Positions 53,751 through 62,518 of a DNA stretch of 64,000 bases are shown piece by piece. Positions within the stretch are counted from its first letter, which is position 1. Each line of letters starts with the position of its first letter. The notes under the pieces are model-generated. The model searched no databases. It was not told the DNA's origin and saw only the letters and a list, made by a program, of their open reading frames with translations. The DNA is from Polynucleobacter sp. AP-Melu-500A-A1 (GTDB lineage Bacteria > Pseudomonadota > Gammaproteobacteria > Burkholderiales > Burkholderiaceae): the NCBI RefSeq assembly GCF_018882125.1, contig NZ_JACVOZ010000002.1, forward strand, positions 434,001-498,000. Direction: 5' to 3'. The translations under genes and the position numbers were made by a program.

Positions 53751-54218
53751 TCAAATTGGAATTTCAGGAAACTCGCTGATATACGATTTCAGCAGTCCAT
53801 TTTCTCGAACATGACTTTCGATGATCACTTTAGCAATATCATAAAAAGAGATCACCCCTACTAGCCGCCGATCCTCTACTACCGGCATATATCTCTGATG
53901 GTTGCTCACCATGAGATCGTGAATCTTGGTCACTTCATCATCTAATGAAGCTGTAATAGGATTTCTAATCATGACAGTATCGACAGTTAATTCAGCAACT
54001 GGTGGGGTTGGACCCTGCCGCAATTCTTTTTGTCTTTTAGCAAGAATATTAATCACCTCTCTAAAGGTGAGAAGCCCTACAACCTGTCCCCCATCAATCA
54101 CCACCAAAGAGCCTAAATTTTGATCGCTCATCATAATGACGCATTCAGACAACTTCATACTTTTAGGGGCTGTTGATACTGCGCCACCCTTTTCTCTTAA
54201 TAAATCAACGATCTTCAT
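53751..54218 (-). CDS. two-CBS-domain protein
   Basis: 155-residue cytosolic protein with two CBS motifs that normally bind adenosine nucleotides. CBS 1 (about 10-70): SECVIMMSDQNLGSLVVIDGGQVVGLLTFREVINIL. CBS 2 (about 85-140): TVDTVMIRNPITASLDDEV ... RYMPVVEDRRLVGVISFYDIAKVI. Stand-alone two-CBS proteins are energy-sensor modules of unknown partner. AGGAG precedes the ATG. First gene after the AraC regulator, reading away from the dehydrogenase operon. Confidence 0.88.
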   Translation of the reverse strand: MKIVDLLREKGGAVSTAPKSMKLSECVIMMSDQNLGSLVVIDGGQVVGLLTFREVINILAKRQKELRQGPTPPVAELTVDTVMIRNPITASLDDEVTKIHDLMVSNHQRYMPVVEDRRLVGVISFYDIAKVIIESHVRENGLLKSYISEFPEIPI

Positions 54219-54277
54219 GAAGCACTCCTGGGTCGGTAATACGTGCCAATAAAATGGAACATCTATGCTCTTAAGCT

Positions 54278-55738
54278 TTATACCAATCTGGTTTTGATAA
54301 ATTTTGGCTCGAGATAGTCTTGAATACCAAAGGCACCACCCTCCCTGCCAATTCCGCTTTGTTTAACGCCACCAAAAGGCATTTCAGCGCTTGCAATGGC
54401 CAATTCATTGATGCCAACCATACCCGCTTCAATACGCTCACTAGCCAATGCAGCAGTCTTTAAAGATGTTGTGAAGAGATAAGAGGCCAAGCCGTAAGGA
54501 GTTGAATTAGCACGCTCAATCACCTCATCGAAATCAACAAAACTTGCGATTGGCGCGATTGGGCCGAAAGGCTCATCGATCATAATCCGTGCATTATCGG
54601 GAACATCAGACAATACCGTTGGAGCAATAAAGTTTCCTTTACTAAAGCCTGCTGGGGCAGATCCACCCGCAAGCAATTTCGCACCTTTATCTATTGCATC
54701 GGCAATTAAATTATGAACATGATTTAGACCACGAGCATTAATCATCGGCCCCATACCCACATCAGGATTTAAGCCATCACCAATCACCATGGCCTTAGCG
54801 AAGGCTGCAAAAACATCACAGAACCTCTGATAATGTGATGCATGGACATAAAAGCGTGATGGAGAGGCGCAGACTTGACCACAATTTCTAAACTTAAAGC
54901 GGGCGCACATCTCTGCTGCCGCTTCAATGTCTGCATCTTCAAAAACGATTACAGGAGCATGACCACCCAATTCCATGGATACTTTTTTGATGCCATTAGC
55001 GGCCAATTGCAATATTTCTCTTCCGACTGCAGTTGAGCCCGTTAGAGTGACTTTTTTGACGATTGGTGATTCCACCAAATACTGAGATATCTTTCTAGAA
55101 TCACCGGTCACTAAATTGACAACATCTACTGGCAGCCCTGCATCCATTAAGGTTTGAATAATAGCCATCCCAGAACCAGGGGCCTCACCAGCTGGCTTTA
55201 AGATCACAGAGCACCCGGCAGCTAAACCAGCAGCTAGCTTTCTGGCTGGCAACAAGGCAGGGAAATTCCAGGCAGAAAAAGCAGCAACTACACCAACGGG
55301 CTCCATTCGAACACCCATCCGGATTTCAGGAAGCCTGGCTTCAATTGTCTGCCCGTAGATTCTTTTGGTTTCTTCTGCATACCATTCAAATTGATCAGCT
55401 GCATCACGCCACTCGCCTTCTGCCTGAGCAATGGGCTTCCCTGTTTCTGTAGACATCATGATCGCGTACTGACTATTACGCTCTCTGAGCAAATCCGCAG
55501 TTTTGCGTAGGATTGCACTGCGATCCCATGGAGAGATTGCTCGCCAAATATTAAATCCTTTTTGGGCGCTATCTAAAGCCGCTTGTAGATCTGATTCTGT
55601 AGCCGCAGGAATAAGGCCTATTAATTCGCCAGTTACAGGACTGCTAACCTCTTTAACCTGTAGATCCGATGCAACAACCCATTTTCCATTAATAAAACAA
55701 CCATAGTCCTTGTATAGACCAAAATTTGCTTTTTCCAT
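54278..55738 (-). CDS. NAD(P)-dependent aldehyde dehydrogenase (succinate-semialdehyde type)
   Basis: 486 residues, full length. FINGKWVVASDLQ starts the fold, PVGVVAAFSAWNFP and NFPALLPARKLAAGLAAGCSVILKPAGEAPG bind the cofactor, GSTAVGREI, the general base in ELGGHAPVIVFEDAD, and the catalytic Cys in RNCGQVCASPSRFYV. The C-terminal GVKQSGIGREGG segment is as in succinate- or glutarate-semialdehyde dehydrogenases. It is the last gene of the long minus-strand catabolic run; probably oxidises an aldehyde made by the ThDP enzyme or alcohol dehydrogenase upstream. Confidence 0.92.
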   Translation of the reverse strand: MEKANFGLYKDYGCFINGKWVVASDLQVKEVSSPVTGELIGLIPAATESDLQAALDSAQKGFNIWRAISPWDRSAILRKTADLLRERNSQYAIMMSTETGKPIAQAEGEWRDAADQFEWYAEETKRIYGQTIEARLPEIRMGVRMEPVGVVAAFSAWNFPALLPARKLAAGLAAGCSVILKPAGEAPGSGMAIIQTLMDAGLPVDVVNLVTGDSRKISQYLVESPIVKKVTLTGSTAVGREILQLAANGIKKVSMELGGHAPVIVFEDADIEAAAEMCARFKFRNCGQVCASPSRFYVHASHYQRFCDVFAAFAKAMVIGDGLNPDVGMGPMINARGLNHVHNLIADAIDKGAKLLAGGSAPAGFSKGNFIAPTVLSDVPDNARIMIDEPFGPIAPIASFVDFDEVIERANSTPYGLASYLFTTSLKTAALASERIEAGMVGINELAIASAEMPFGGVKQSGIGREGGAFGIQDYLEPKFIKTRLV

Positions 55739-55749
55739 TGCTCTCTTAA

Positions 55750-57633
55750 TTAAATATTACTAGAAAGGTAGATGTCCTGTACAGACTCACACCAATTACC
55801 TACGTTCCAACTACCGTATGCACCAAGTCCGCCGCGCTCATCCGTTCCAGCATAGACAGGCACATGCAAAACAGATAGTCCGTCATATGAATAGGCGCTC
55901 TTTAAAGCATCTTGCAAAGATTCTAGAGAGCCCTCGACAGCAAATGCTTTTACTCCAGATACAGAGGCTGCCAACTGAACATAGTCAACAGCTACGGAGT
56001 CATTTGTCCGAAAGTCTTTTCCATATTGAGCATGCTGAAGACTAGAGATCGCAGCCATTCTGCGGTTATCAAATATGACAATCATGCCCTTTGCATGATG
56101 CTGAACAGCACTAATTAAGGCTTGTGGATTCATCATGAATGAACCATCACCTGTAAATGCAATTCCATACTTTGGCTTATCTGCCATTCCATTAGAAATC
56201 ACGGCACATGTTGCAAAACCCATATAGGACGCCCCAGTTTCGGTATACGTCTCTCCAGGAAGATCATCCTCAACTGTCTGAAATCCATTGGCCTGAACAT
56301 CACCAGCATCAAAAAATTTAATAGCATGATGCTGTTTTGCAAAATCACAAACCGCTTTAATTGCAGCCGGCTGCGTTAAGACTGGACTTCCCCACACTTC
56401 ATCAGTGATTGTCTTGACACCTTGAGTCCGACTTAAAAAACTTTTCCATTCATTTTTTTTCTGGGCGCAATCGCTTAGCCACACTTGTTTCGCACTCAAG
56501 TAGTCGTCTGACTTTGGGAACGCAGCAATGAGTTGCTCTAAGATGCTGCCAATGTCTCCATACAATCCAATGGTGTTGTTGTAATGATTTAAATCGGCAA
56601 AGTCGCCATTAATATTGATTACTTTGCTTACTTGCGGGTAGCCCACTCCAGAGCAGTCAGACTGACATACGGCGCGTGAGCCAATCACAATCAATAAATC
56701 AGCATTTTGCATAGCGTAGTTCCCGCTAATCGATCCCTTGCTGCCACCTACATGCATATTTAACGGGTCATCATTTGCCAAGACGCCAGTAGAGCCTGGT
56801 GATAGCACTACTGCTGCGCCCGCTAATTTGGCAAACTTTCTTAATTCATTAAAAAATGGTCGGCTCCCACCACCAGCCTTGATAACTACTTTCTTAGATT
56901 TACAAATGGCTTTTACAGACTCGTCAATCAATTCCTGATCTCCGACTATCTGTTTGGATGCACAGGGTTTGAGCGGCATCGCCTGTAAATTAAAGTGATT
57001 GATAACCTGGGGTTGAGTATTAATGGGCATCAACAAATAAAATGGTCCAGCCTTTACAGGATTGAAGACAGTCTGAACGCCTAGACGCAAAGCGTTGCGA
57101 ATTCCTTCAGGGGTATGCAGTACATAGGACTTACCCATTACCGCGGTTAACTGACCATATAAATGCTGTTCTTGCTTGGGGATTTGCTGCATGTTGTAAC
57201 CTTCACCATAGGTCGTTTCATCGCCATAGATGTGGTAAATACCAACCCCATTGGATGCTGCTGCTAAGGAACCAGCCATCGCCTGTAATGCACCTGGACC
57301 AATAGAGGTGACTACTGCGCAAACTTCTTGATAGACCCAACTTAGCGCAGTGCCTGCATGCGCCATCTCAACCTCATTACGAAAGTTATATACCTTAGTA
57401 ACGCCAGCCTCAGTGTAAATACGCAATATTTCACCGAGATGAGTGGAGCCATGACCGAAAATTGCAAGGTACTTTGTAACACCCTGTCTTAAAAGACCTA
57501 AGACAAGCGCTTCGGAAAGGCAAACCTGGAAATTTTGGACATCATGCGTAGCGATAAATTGCTCAATCCCACCCGCCTTTGCAATTGCTTTTGCGCGGAT
57601 CTCAATACCCTCAATACCTGGCTTATTCAACAA
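55750..57633 (-). CDS. thiamine-diphosphate-dependent enzyme of the acetolactate synthase/IolD group
   Basis: 627 residues with the three-domain ThDP fold. The Glu that activates the cofactor is in YNFRNEVEMAHAG, the PYR domain continues ... SIGPGALQAMAGSLAAASNG, and the C-terminal PP domain has GDGSFMMNPQALISAVQ with the metal Asp and Asn in FDNRRMAAISSLQ. The N-terminal 30 residues are extra compared with short ALS enzymes. IolD (trihydroxycyclohexane-dione hydrolase) and oxalyl/sulfoacetaldehyde-type enzymes are relatives; the substrate is not evident. Lies 12 bp from the aldehyde dehydrogenase gene. Confidence 0.85.
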   Translation of the reverse strand: MLNKPGIEGIEIRAKAIAKAGGIEQFIATHDVQNFQVCLSEALVLGLLRQGVTKYLAIFGHGSTHLGEILRIYTEAGVTKVYNFRNEVEMAHAGTALSWVYQEVCAVVTSIGPGALQAMAGSLAAASNGVGIYHIYGDETTYGEGYNMQQIPKQEQHLYGQLTAVMGKSYVLHTPEGIRNALRLGVQTVFNPVKAGPFYLLMPINTQPQVINHFNLQAMPLKPCASKQIVGDQELIDESVKAICKSKKVVIKAGGGSRPFFNELRKFAKLAGAAVVLSPGSTGVLANDDPLNMHVGGSKGSISGNYAMQNADLLIVIGSRAVCQSDCSGVGYPQVSKVININGDFADLNHYNNTIGLYGDIGSILEQLIAAFPKSDDYLSAKQVWLSDCAQKKNEWKSFLSRTQGVKTITDEVWGSPVLTQPAAIKAVCDFAKQHHAIKFFDAGDVQANGFQTVEDDLPGETYTETGASYMGFATCAVISNGMADKPKYGIAFTGDGSFMMNPQALISAVQHHAKGMIVIFDNRRMAAISSLQHAQYGKDFRTNDSVAVDYVQLAASVSGVKAFAVEGSLESLQDALKSAYSYDGLSVLHVPVYAGTDERGGLGAYGSWNVGNWCESVQDIYLSSNI

Positions 57634-57658
57634 TTACATTTCCTTGCTTATTAACTTT

Positions 57659-58621
57659 TTAATTATTCTTAAGTGTTTGCTTCATAAAGCTCGCTACTAA
57701 ATAATTTTCTGATGCAATATCTTTTAAGAATTGCATTGAATCAGCATACGAAGCTACACATCCATTTTTTTCACACTGCTTTTTAAATTCAGGCGAGGCT
57801 AAGGTTTTTTGCATGGCTGCTTGGATGCGTGCAGAAATTTCTTTTGGAGTTCCCTTAGGCGCAGAAACCCCTCGCCACATATCAGCCTGAAATTGAATCC
57901 CCTGCTCTGCAGCGGTAGGCACATTTGGAAATGCTGGTTCACGACGTGACCCCAGTACTCCGAGCACACGAAGGCCACCACTATTCACGAAAGGCATTAG
58001 CGCTCCAGGGGCCTGAACGACAGCTTCAATATTGCCCCCCATCAAACTAGTTACCACCTGAGAGGAAGAATAAGGTACATGGGTTACTTTGACACCTTGA
58101 GCATCAAAGAATGATGCGCCTGCATAGTGAGTAAAACTTCCAACACCAGAATTACCAACCCGCACTTCTTCGGGGTGCGCCCTAACGTAATCAAGCATAT
58201 CCTTCAGATTTTTCCAAGGCGAATCAGCCTTCACGGCAACCACTGGGAGTTCAATAGTAGCCCGAGCAATATGGTCAAAACCTTGATAGTCAACGTTCAA
58301 TGCGCCTGAATAATAGGTCGATAAAATCGAGTTTGAGCTCCAAACTAATGAGTATCCATCGGGGTTTTTGCCAGCTACATATTTGTAACCAATGGCACCA
58401 CCAGCGCCAGGTTTATTGTTCACAACAATCTGAGTACCAAGTTCTTTGGAGAGATTATCAGCAAATATTCTAGCCACAATGTCAGCTGAACTCCCTACTG
58501 GAAACAAAACTACTAGCTCAATGGGTTTGTCTGGATATTTATTTTTTACATTTTGTGCAAAGGCACAAAAAGAAACGAAGAAAAACAAAGTGCAAACAAT
58601 AATCTTTAGATTTTTATACAT
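57659..58621 (-). CDS. Bug/TctC-family periplasmic solute receptor (6)
   Basis: 320 residues with a signal peptide (ends near AFA-QN). Segments: PIELVVLFPVGSSADIVARI, NNKPGAGGAIGYKYVAGKNPDGYSL and VTHVPYSSSQVVTSLMGGN (an altered PYKG). A pair of Cys in KKQCEKNGCVASY near the end may form a disulfide. Located inside the operon of ThDP enzyme and molybdenum hydroxylase, so it probably binds the substrate oxidised by them. Confidence 0.9.
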   Translation of the reverse strand: MYKNLKIIVCTLFFFVSFCAFAQNVKNKYPDKPIELVVLFPVGSSADIVARIFADNLSKELGTQIVVNNKPGAGGAIGYKYVAGKNPDGYSLVWSSNSILSTYYSGALNVDYQGFDHIARATIELPVVAVKADSPWKNLKDMLDYVRAHPEEVRVGNSGVGSFTHYAGASFFDAQGVKVTHVPYSSSQVVTSLMGGNIEAVVQAPGALMPFVNSGGLRVLGVLGSRREPAFPNVPTAAEQGIQFQADMWRGVSAPKGTPKEISARIQAAMQKTLASPEFKKQCEKNGCVASYADSMQFLKDIASENYLVASFMKQTLKNN

Positions 58622-58658
58622 AAAATCACCTCCAACTCGATTTGTTTAGAATGAATTC

Positions 58659-59693
58659 TTATTCAGTAGTTACAAACTCTTCCTGCTCAACTCTGCGTTT
58701 GATTACTTTTTTCTGCTTCAAGATTCCAGCTAATACCTTTTCAGGGGTTGCTGGTAAAGATGTAATCCTGACGCCCACCGCATCGTAGATAGCGTTAATA
58801 ATTGCTGGGGCAGTTGGCGTGATACATGGCTCACCAATTCCTTTTACTCCAAGCGGCGTTTTTGGATCTGGCTCAGTAAGTAAAACTGAATGAATATTCG
58901 GGATATCTAAGGTCGTTGGCAAAATATATTTTGCAAAGCCTGGAGTTGTAACCTGCCCTTGATGTTGCGTGTACTCTTCCATTAAGGCGTGCCCCACGCC
59001 CATGACAATACCGCCCTCAATTTGTCCCTCCACCTGCTGAGGATTAACTACTTTGCCTACATCATGCGCGGCCCATACTCCAAGCACTTGCACTTCGCCA
59101 GTGTCCAGATCCACTTCTACTTCAGCAATTTGCGCCCCAAAAACATAGCTTTGCCATGGAGTCGCCTCTCCGTTATCGGGATTTAATGGAGTGTGAGCTG
59201 AGGTAAACAATCCACTACCGACAATGACGATACCTTTATCCTTTTTGAGATGATGGGTTGCTTCAGCCATAGACATCTTCATTGTTGGGGAGTTCTCTAC
59301 CCAAACTTGACGGTTTTGGGCATGAATCGAATTAGGATCAACACCCCAATAATCACCCATGGCCTTTTTGAATTTAGACATAGCTTCTCGACAGCCTACT
59401 GCAACAGCATTGCCGATCATATAAGTCATACGTGTCGCACCAGCATGAGCCGCCTCTGGAACCCGAGCAGTATCGTTATCAGCTAAAACTATATCGTCAG
59501 GTCTAACGCCCATTTCATGAGCGGCAATTTGGCATAAACCCGTCAATATTCCTTCGCCAATTTCAGTAACGCCAGTTGCAATCTTGACGGTTCCACCATC
59601 ATCGAGCTCTACCCAAACGGCGGCACGATCCATTGCCGCTGTTCGCGCAATGCCATACCAACCACAGGCTACTCCACGTCCGCGCTTTTTCAT
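58659..59693 (-). CDS. molybdenum hydroxylase, second half of the molybdopterin subunit
   Basis: 344 residues from ATG 59693, with GGGGGAAG 4-11 bases upstream. It carries the C-terminal molybdopterin domain: RGVACGWYGIARTA, GVTEIGEGILTGLCQIAAHEMG, and the catalytic Glu loop GVKGIGEPCITPTAPAIINAIYDAVGVRI. The start overlaps the stop of the upstream gene as ATGA. Eubacterium barkeri nicotinate dehydrogenase has a similar large/medium split (NdhL/NdhM). It must associate with the first-half protein to form an active site. The alternative is a frameshifted single gene, disfavoured by the strong Shine-Dalgarno and overlap. Confidence 0.85.
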   Translation of the reverse strand: MKKRGRGVACGWYGIARTAAMDRAAVWVELDDGGTVKIATGVTEIGEGILTGLCQIAAHEMGVRPDDIVLADNDTARVPEAAHAGATRMTYMIGNAVAVGCREAMSKFKKAMGDYWGVDPNSIHAQNRQVWVENSPTMKMSMAEATHHLKKDKGIVIVGSGLFTSAHTPLNPDNGEATPWQSYVFGAQIAEVEVDLDTGEVQVLGVWAAHDVGKVVNPQQVEGQIEGGIVMGVGHALMEEYTQHQGQVTTPGFAKYILPTTLDIPNIHSVLLTEPDPKTPLGVKGIGEPCITPTAPAIINAIYDAVGVRITSLPATPEKVLAGILKQKKVIKRRVEQEEFVTTE

Positions 59694-61603
59694 ACTTCTT
59701 CCCCCTGCTTTAGGTGAGTGCCTAAGGTGCATGATTGACGTATCCCGCTTTGGCCAATGTCCTTACGCGATTCTTTTCCACTACCGTGACGATTGGGTGC
59801 ACCTTGATCCCAACCAGCTAAATCAACTACCGCATTTAAACAATCGACTGCCAACACCCGATCAATTTTTTGCCTAGTGTGGGTAGTTGCCCCATCACGC
59901 ATTAGATTCATCATCCGCAACTGAATCGGGTCCATTTTGAGTTTCTCGGCACACAGATCTAAGTGCGCCTCAGTAGCAAATTCAGATTGGAATGCACCAA
60001 AGGCACGCATTGCTCCGCTTGGAGTGTTGTTGGTATATACGCCAATGGCATCCACCCAAACATTTTCAAGTTGATAAGGTCCTGGCCCCAATATGGCAGA
60101 CTTATTCATGACGCCAGGTGTAGACATTGCATAAGCACCACCATCAGAAATCATGACCATCTTGGTCGCCACAATTTTGCCGTTCTTCTTAAGGCCCATC
60201 TTGTATTGAATGGAAAATGGATGTCGTTTGGCGCTAGCAATAAAACTCTCTTCACGCGTAAAGACATAGCGCACAGGACGACGAGATTTAATGGCAGCAA
60301 GTGCCAACATGCCTTGATAAATCATATCCTCTTTACCACCAAATCCACCGCCAACAGTACTCATAATCATGCGCACTTTATTGATCGGTCTGCCTAAGAT
60401 TTTTGCCAAGGCATGGCGATGGTGTGTAATATTTTGGCTTGGTGAATGCACTGTGACACATCCATCGGACTCTACATAGGCCAAGCCAGCCTCTGGCTCT
60501 AAATAGGCATGCTCGATTTTGGCAGTTTGATATGTCTCCTCCACAATCAAATCAGCCTGCTTGAAACCCTCTTCAACATCACCTTTGCGAATTTTTGTAT
60601 GTTTAGTGATATTGTTTTTTGCAAAATCATGCAGTTGTGGTGCACCATCTTTTATTGCAAGATGCGGATCAAATACGCCATCTAAAACTTCGTACTCAAC
60701 CTTGATGAGCTTCGTTGCTGCCATGGCAAGATCAAGCGTCTGGGCAGCAACTGCAGCGACCGCCTCACCCGTATATCGAACGTAATCTCTAGCCATGATT
60801 GGCTGATCTTCGATAAAGACCCCAAAATTATCAATTCCGGGGACATCTGCCGATGTCAACACAACTTCAACACCAGGTATTGCCAATGCCTCAGAAGCGT
60901 CAATCGAAATAATTTTGGCGTAAGCATAAGGACTTCTTAATACTGACATATGCAGCATATTAGGCATCACCATATCTGCCGCATACTTTACCGAACCTGT
61001 TACCTTGCCGGGAGCATCTAAGCGAGGAGTCCGAGCACCCATCACCGGCTCAAGTAGATCTTCCTCAAGACTTGAATCTAGAATTTTTTTATTAATAACA
61101 TCGCGCGCCAATTCAACAGCATCAATAATTTTTTGATAGCCAGTGCATCGACAGATATTGCCGCCTAAACCTTCTTTAATCTGCTCACGATCAGGATTAG
61201 GCATCTTTCTTAACAAGGATGTCGCAGCCATGACCATGCCAGGAATGCAATAACCGCATTGACTTGAGCCACACTTATGGAAGGCTTGCTGAAGCACTGT
61301 TCTGCCAGCATCGCGATCTAAGTCATCCACCGTTTCAACCGTGGCGTTCATAATTTTTTGAACTGGCATCAAGCAGCTTTTTACTAAAACACCATCCACA
61401 AACATTGAGCAGGTTCCACACTCACCCGCACCACAGCCTTCTTTGTTGCCAGTTAAATGCAATTCTTCTCTTACAAAATCAATCAATCGATAATGATTTG
61501 GCACGCTACGGGAAACCATACGGCCATTAACTGTAGCGGTGATCTCCACAAGAGGATGCTCACCAATTTTTTTGTCTGACATTGATGAATGTAATTTAGG
61601 CAC
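59690..61603 (-). CDS. molybdenum hydroxylase: 2Fe-2S domain fused to first half of the molybdopterin subunit
   Basis: 637 residues. The N-terminal ferredoxin-like 2Fe-2S cluster is C57, C62, C65, C77 (EGCGAGECGTCSM); the second helical 2Fe-2S cluster uses CGSSQCGYCIPG and NICRCTGYQ. A linker leads to the hammerhead domain (KVTGSVKYAADMVMPNMLHM) and the first Mo domain (VGGGFGGKEDMIYQG, SGAMRAFGAFQSEFATE). It ends after ...LAGWDQGAPN plus a 30-residue unmatched tail. GTG 61603 was chosen because GAGGAG lies 7 bases upstream; ATG 61582 is the alternative. Substrate (a heterocycle, aldehyde or acid) is unknown. Confidence 0.88.
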   Translation of the reverse strand: MPKLHSSMSDKKIGEHPLVEITATVNGRMVSRSVPNHYRLIDFVREELHLTGNKEGCGAGECGTCSMFVDGVLVKSCLMPVQKIMNATVETVDDLDRDAGRTVLQQAFHKCGSSQCGYCIPGMVMAATSLLRKMPNPDREQIKEGLGGNICRCTGYQKIIDAVELARDVINKKILDSSLEEDLLEPVMGARTPRLDAPGKVTGSVKYAADMVMPNMLHMSVLRSPYAYAKIISIDASEALAIPGVEVVLTSADVPGIDNFGVFIEDQPIMARDYVRYTGEAVAAVAAQTLDLAMAATKLIKVEYEVLDGVFDPHLAIKDGAPQLHDFAKNNITKHTKIRKGDVEEGFKQADLIVEETYQTAKIEHAYLEPEAGLAYVESDGCVTVHSPSQNITHHRHALAKILGRPINKVRMIMSTVGGGFGGKEDMIYQGMLALAAIKSRRPVRYVFTREESFIASAKRHPFSIQYKMGLKKNGKIVATKMVMISDGGAYAMSTPGVMNKSAILGPGPYQLENVWVDAIGVYTNNTPSGAMRAFGAFQSEFATEAHLDLCAEKLKMDPIQLRMMNLMRDGATTHTRQKIDRVLAVDCLNAVVDLAGWDQGAPNRHGSGKESRKDIGQSGIRQSCTLGTHLKQGEEV

Positions 61604-62507
61604 AGATCTGCTCCTCACCGAATCGGGCTACGGTAATACCACTTTGATTAATTGCAGAAATAATGCCTCTTTCAACGAAGTTGACTAAGACTTCTCTGCG
61701 GTATTCATGACGACTGCGCGAATTGACAAACTCACTAGCCTGCTCTGCAATTTGATGCACAAGTTCACCAGTAATTTCTCTACCGATTAAGGCTTTCTCT
61801 AAATCTACTAACCTCTTGGGTACTGGACCTACTGCGCCAATGCCGATGCGAATATCGGCCAATGAACTCTTATTAGATGCAGCCTTAGCAATCACTGCCA
61901 GGCATACAGTTGAGATGACGAGAGAGCGACGATGGCCTACTTTTTCATAAGCGCTTCCACAAGCCCGCATTGAGTCACACTCGAACCCTAAAACCAGCTC
62001 TTTATGCAGCATGGCGGTTTTGCCAGGCCCATGAATAAACTCCTCCAAAGGAATACTGCGCTCCAAAAGGCTGCCATTTTCACGTCTGATCAATTTGACA
62101 GAGGCATTCAAGGCCAATAAAGCTGGCTGAGAGTCTCCTGCCGGAGAGGCATTAACAACATTGCCCCCTACAGTGGCTTGCTCACGAATTTGATCATCCG
62201 CAAACCAAACAGCGCACTGAGCCAATACAGGAGCATGCTCTCTTAAGATGGAATTATTCTGAAAATCAGCAATCGTCGTCATGGCACCAAATGACAAGTC
62301 ATTACCAGACTGCCGGATATATTTAAATTCAGGGACCTTGCTAATGTCAATAACAGAAGCAAGATGAACATCGCCTGCTCTACCATAGCGAGCCCACGGC
62401 AAAATATCGGTTGCTCCAGCCAATATTCTTGATGCGGGGTGCGCATCAAGAATATCGAACACTTCAGCAAGCGAACTGGCAACTACGTACCGGTCATAGG
62501 TCAACAT
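61596..62507 (-). CDS. molybdenum hydroxylase FAD-binding subunit
   Basis: 303 residues of the CoxM/XdhB type. MLTYDRYVVASSLAEVFDIL, the FAD loop PASRILAGATDILPWAR and the second FAD motif ATVGGNVVNASPAGDSQPALLAL are characteristic, with a C-terminal CO-dehydrogenase flavoprotein domain (about 190-300). It transfers electrons from the Fe-S clusters to NAD or a quinone. It overlaps the Fe-S/Mo subunit by 8 bp (from GTG 61603) and follows the alcohol dehydrogenase after 11 bp. Completes a three-gene hydroxylase. Confidence 0.93.
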   Translation of the reverse strand: MLTYDRYVVASSLAEVFDILDAHPASRILAGATDILPWARYGRAGDVHLASVIDISKVPEFKYIRQSGNDLSFGAMTTIADFQNNSILREHAPVLAQCAVWFADDQIREQATVGGNVVNASPAGDSQPALLALNASVKLIRRENGSLLERSIPLEEFIHGPGKTAMLHKELVLGFECDSMRACGSAYEKVGHRRSLVISTVCLAVIAKAASNKSSLADIRIGIGAVGPVPKRLVDLEKALIGREITGELVHQIAEQASEFVNSRSRHEYRREVLVNFVERGIISAINQSGITVARFGEEQICA

Positions 62508-62518
62508 GTAATGACTGC

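Noticed and set aside
59963..60397. 144-codon plus-strand ORF inside the Mo hydroxylase gene
   Set aside because: Antisense shadow of a strongly supported catalytic domain, with no recognisable motif.
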